Below are positions 3,962-5,292 of a stretch of DNA of 5,292 nucleotides, piece after piece. Each line of letters opens with the position of its first letter. Position 1 is the first letter of the stretch. Both the position numbers and the translations under genes were made by a program. The notes beneath the pieces are model-generated. The model saw only the letters and a program-made list of their open reading frames with translations. It did not search any database and had not been told where the DNA came from. This DNA is from an uncultured Actinomycetes bacterium (GTDB taxonomy: Bacteria > Actinomycetota > Thermoleophilia > Solirubrobacterales > 70-9), in contig CAMPIP010000167.1 in the NCBI GenBank assembly GCA_946886425.1, positions 1 through 5,292 on the forward strand. Direction: 5' to 3'.

Positions 3962-5292
3962 GTGTCCAGCGCCCGCGGGAGCTCGACCCGGGAGCGGATC
4001 CCGAGCCGGGCGTAGATCGCCGAGAGGTGGCGCTCGACGGTCTTCTCGGAGACGAAGAGGGCGGCGGCCACCTGCTTGTTGGAGCGCCCGCCCGCGACCA
4101 GCTCGGCGATCTCGCGCTCGCGGTCGGTCAGCTCGCCGCCGGCGCCGCCGCGGCGGCGCCGGCTCGAGACCCGGACGCCGGCGCGGCGGAGCTCGCGGGC
4201 GGCGGCGTCGTGGAGGCCGAGCGCCCCGGTCTCGGCGGCCGCGGCGGCGAGGGCTTGCAGGGCCTCCAAGCCGCCGTCGCGCGCGTCGTCGGCGAGCAGC
4301 GCTCGCGCCCGCAGCAAGCCGGCCTCGAGCTCCTCCTGGCGGACGCCGATCGCCGCCGCCTCCGCGGCGATTCCCGCCGCCGCCTCGGCCGCCGTTCCCG
4401 CTTCGGCGCGGGCGAGGGAGATCTCCGCTTCGGCGTGGCGGGCGCGCAGGGCGCTGACCGGCGGCTCGCCGTCGCGGACCGCGCCGGCGGCTGCGCCCGC
4501 CAAGCGCTCGGCGTCGCCGAGCCGGTCGAGCGCCAGCGCCGCCCGGGTGGCGGCGAGGGCGACCGCGGCGCGGGCCAGCGGGTTGAGCCGCTCGAGGCCG
4601 GGCCCGGCGATCCGCCCCAGCTCGGCGAGCAGCCGCTCGGGATCGTCGGCCAGCCGCACCACCGCGTTGTGGGCGAGGATCGTCCGGGAGACCGGCGCGT
4701 CGGCCTCGCCGACCAGCTCGTCGCTCTCGAAGGCGGCGCGCTCGGCGCCGACCGCGTCGCCGCGCGCGCTCAACACCCTGGCCCTGATGGAGAGCGCGAA
4801 GCCGAGGTCGAAGGCGCGGGTCTGCAGGCGGGCGATCTCCTCCGCCGTGGTGGCGTGCTCGAGGGCGTCGTCGAGCCGCAGCAGCGGCAGCTGCGACATC
4901 GCCAAGAGCACGTGGAGGTGGCCGAGCAGGTGTTCCTGGTGGGTCTCGCGGGCCAGGCGCAACCCCCGCTCGAGGACGGCCGCCGCGGCCGCGAAGCGCT
5001 CGATCTGGCCGAGGTTGCCGCCCACGGTCCAGAACGCTTCGACCCGCTGGGCCGGCTCGGACTCGTCGCTCTCCTCGAGGATCTCGGCCGCGGCGAGCAG
5101 CAGGCCTCCGCCCCCTTCCCCGCGCAGGGCGAGGCCGAAGCCGCGCTGGGCGTTCGCGGCGGCGCGCAGCGAGGGCGGCCCGTCGGTGCCGAGCTCCTCC
5201 TCAGCTTGCCGCGCCCAGTCGAGCACCTCGCCGACGTCGCCGGTGAAGAAGGCGACGCCGCCGCGCTGGAGCAGCAGCCGTGGCCGCTGCTC
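3943..5292 (-). CDS. LuxR-family transcriptional regulator, C-terminal part (5' end beyond window)
   Basis: The frame stays open from the stop at 3945-3943 to the window edge, giving 449 residues without a credible start. A GTG at 5226 is in frame, but coding-like sequence (QRGGVAFFTGDVGE) continues upstream of it, so the gene is truncated by the window. The last 62 codons encode a LuxR/GerE helix-turn-helix: LTDREREIAELVAGGRSNKQ, then VAAALFVSEKTVERHLSAIYARLGIRSR (about 4131-3967). The rest is an Ala/Leu/Glu-rich array of helical pairs, for example RFAAAAAVLERGLRLARETH and LDDALEHATTAEEIA. These resemble the TPR-like region of large MalT/LAL-type regulators. The segment GALGLHDAAARELRRAGVR just before the HTH is also typical of LAL proteins. 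A P-loop ATPase domain is expected upstream, outside the window; this is inference. It probably acts as a cytoplasmic activator that senses a ligand through the TPR region. Its targets cannot be named from the window. Confidence 0.9.
   Translation of the reverse strand, partial: EQRPRLLLQRGGVAFFTGDVGEVLDWARQAEEELGTDGPPSLRAAANAQRGFGLALRGEGGGGLLLAAAEILEESDESEPAQRVEAFWTVGGNLGQIERFAAAAAVLERGLRLARETHQEHLLGHLHVLLAMSQLPLLRLDDALEHATTAEEIARLQTRAFDLGFALSIRARVLSARGDAVGAERAAFESDELVGEADAPVSRTILAHNAVVRLADDPERLLAELGRIAGPGLERLNPLARAAVALAATRAALALDRLGDAERLAGAAAGAVRDGEPPVSALRARHAEAEISLARAEAGTAAEAAAGIAAEAAAIGVRQEELEAGLLRARALLADDARDGGLEALQALAAAAAETGALGLHDAAARELRRAGVRVSSRRRRGGAGGELTDREREIAELVAGGRSNKQVAAALFVSEKTVERHLSAIYARLGIRSRVELPRALDTARGSD
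3949..3982 (+). terminator. 12-bp GC hairpin downstream of the propeller gene, inside the luxR 3' end
   Basis: A perfect 12-bp stem, gctcccgcgggc (3949-3960) with gcccgcgggagc (3971-3982), has a 10-nt loop (3961-3970). It lies about 20 nt past the propeller stop codon, where a terminator would be expected. It also encodes the last residues of the LuxR protein, so coding and termination may share the bases. There is no T-run. It shares 3953-3960 with the neighbouring 9-bp hairpin, so only one of the two can form at a time. Confidence 0.5.

Noticed and set aside
2528..4015. 495-codon plus-strand open frame overlapping the propeller gene in another frame
   Set aside because: It is Arg/Gly/Ala-rich with no domain and no ribosome binding site. 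The alternative frame has a signal peptide, propeller motifs and a strong ribosome binding site.
5224..5226. GTG at 5226 as the true start of the LuxR regulator
   Set aside because: There is no upstream ribosome binding site, and the open frame with matching codon bias continues to the window edge, so the real start lies outside.

Overview
This window is GC-rich DNA (about 70% by eye) with dense G/C-ending codons. It most likely comes from an actinobacterium of the class Thermoleophilia (Solirubrobacterales-like). The best clue is the secreted beta-propeller protein at 2610-3929, whose Lys/Arg-rich C-terminal module resembles one common in secreted proteins of that group. The taxonomic call is inference.

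Layout. Bases 1-72 do not look genomic. Read on the minus strand they align without gaps to an Illumina Nextera transposase/i7 adapter with substitution errors, so position 1 is probably a contig end made by adapter read-through. Next, on the minus strand and transcribed right to left, comes a likely operon: a VOC/glyoxalase-fold protein (711-1145), a DUF6325-type protein (178-618), and the N-terminus of a short SHOCT-like protein (73-162) cut off by the adapter. Divergent from it across a 110-bp regulatory gap is an ECF sigma factor with a C-terminal SnoaL-like domain (1256-2275), similar to the TIGR02960/SigG type. The 334-bp gap 2276-2609 holds an 80-bp patch of about 49% GC and a short codon-biased ORF that may be a gene remnant. 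It is followed by the secreted TolB/PD40-like propeller protein (2610-3929). Converging on that gene is the C-terminal half of a large LuxR-type regulator (3943 to the right edge, 5' end outside the window). GC-rich overlapping hairpins lie at the junction.

How the genes may work together. The sigma factor carries its own putative sensory domain and no anti-sigma gene is visible. It may control itself and the divergent VOC-DUF6325-SHOCT operon, but this is inferred from arrangement only. The propeller protein and the LuxR regulator are convergent and need not be functionally linked. I found no CRISPR array, RNA gene, intact mobile element or convincing new defence or biosynthetic system. The most consequential observation is the adapter artefact at the left end.
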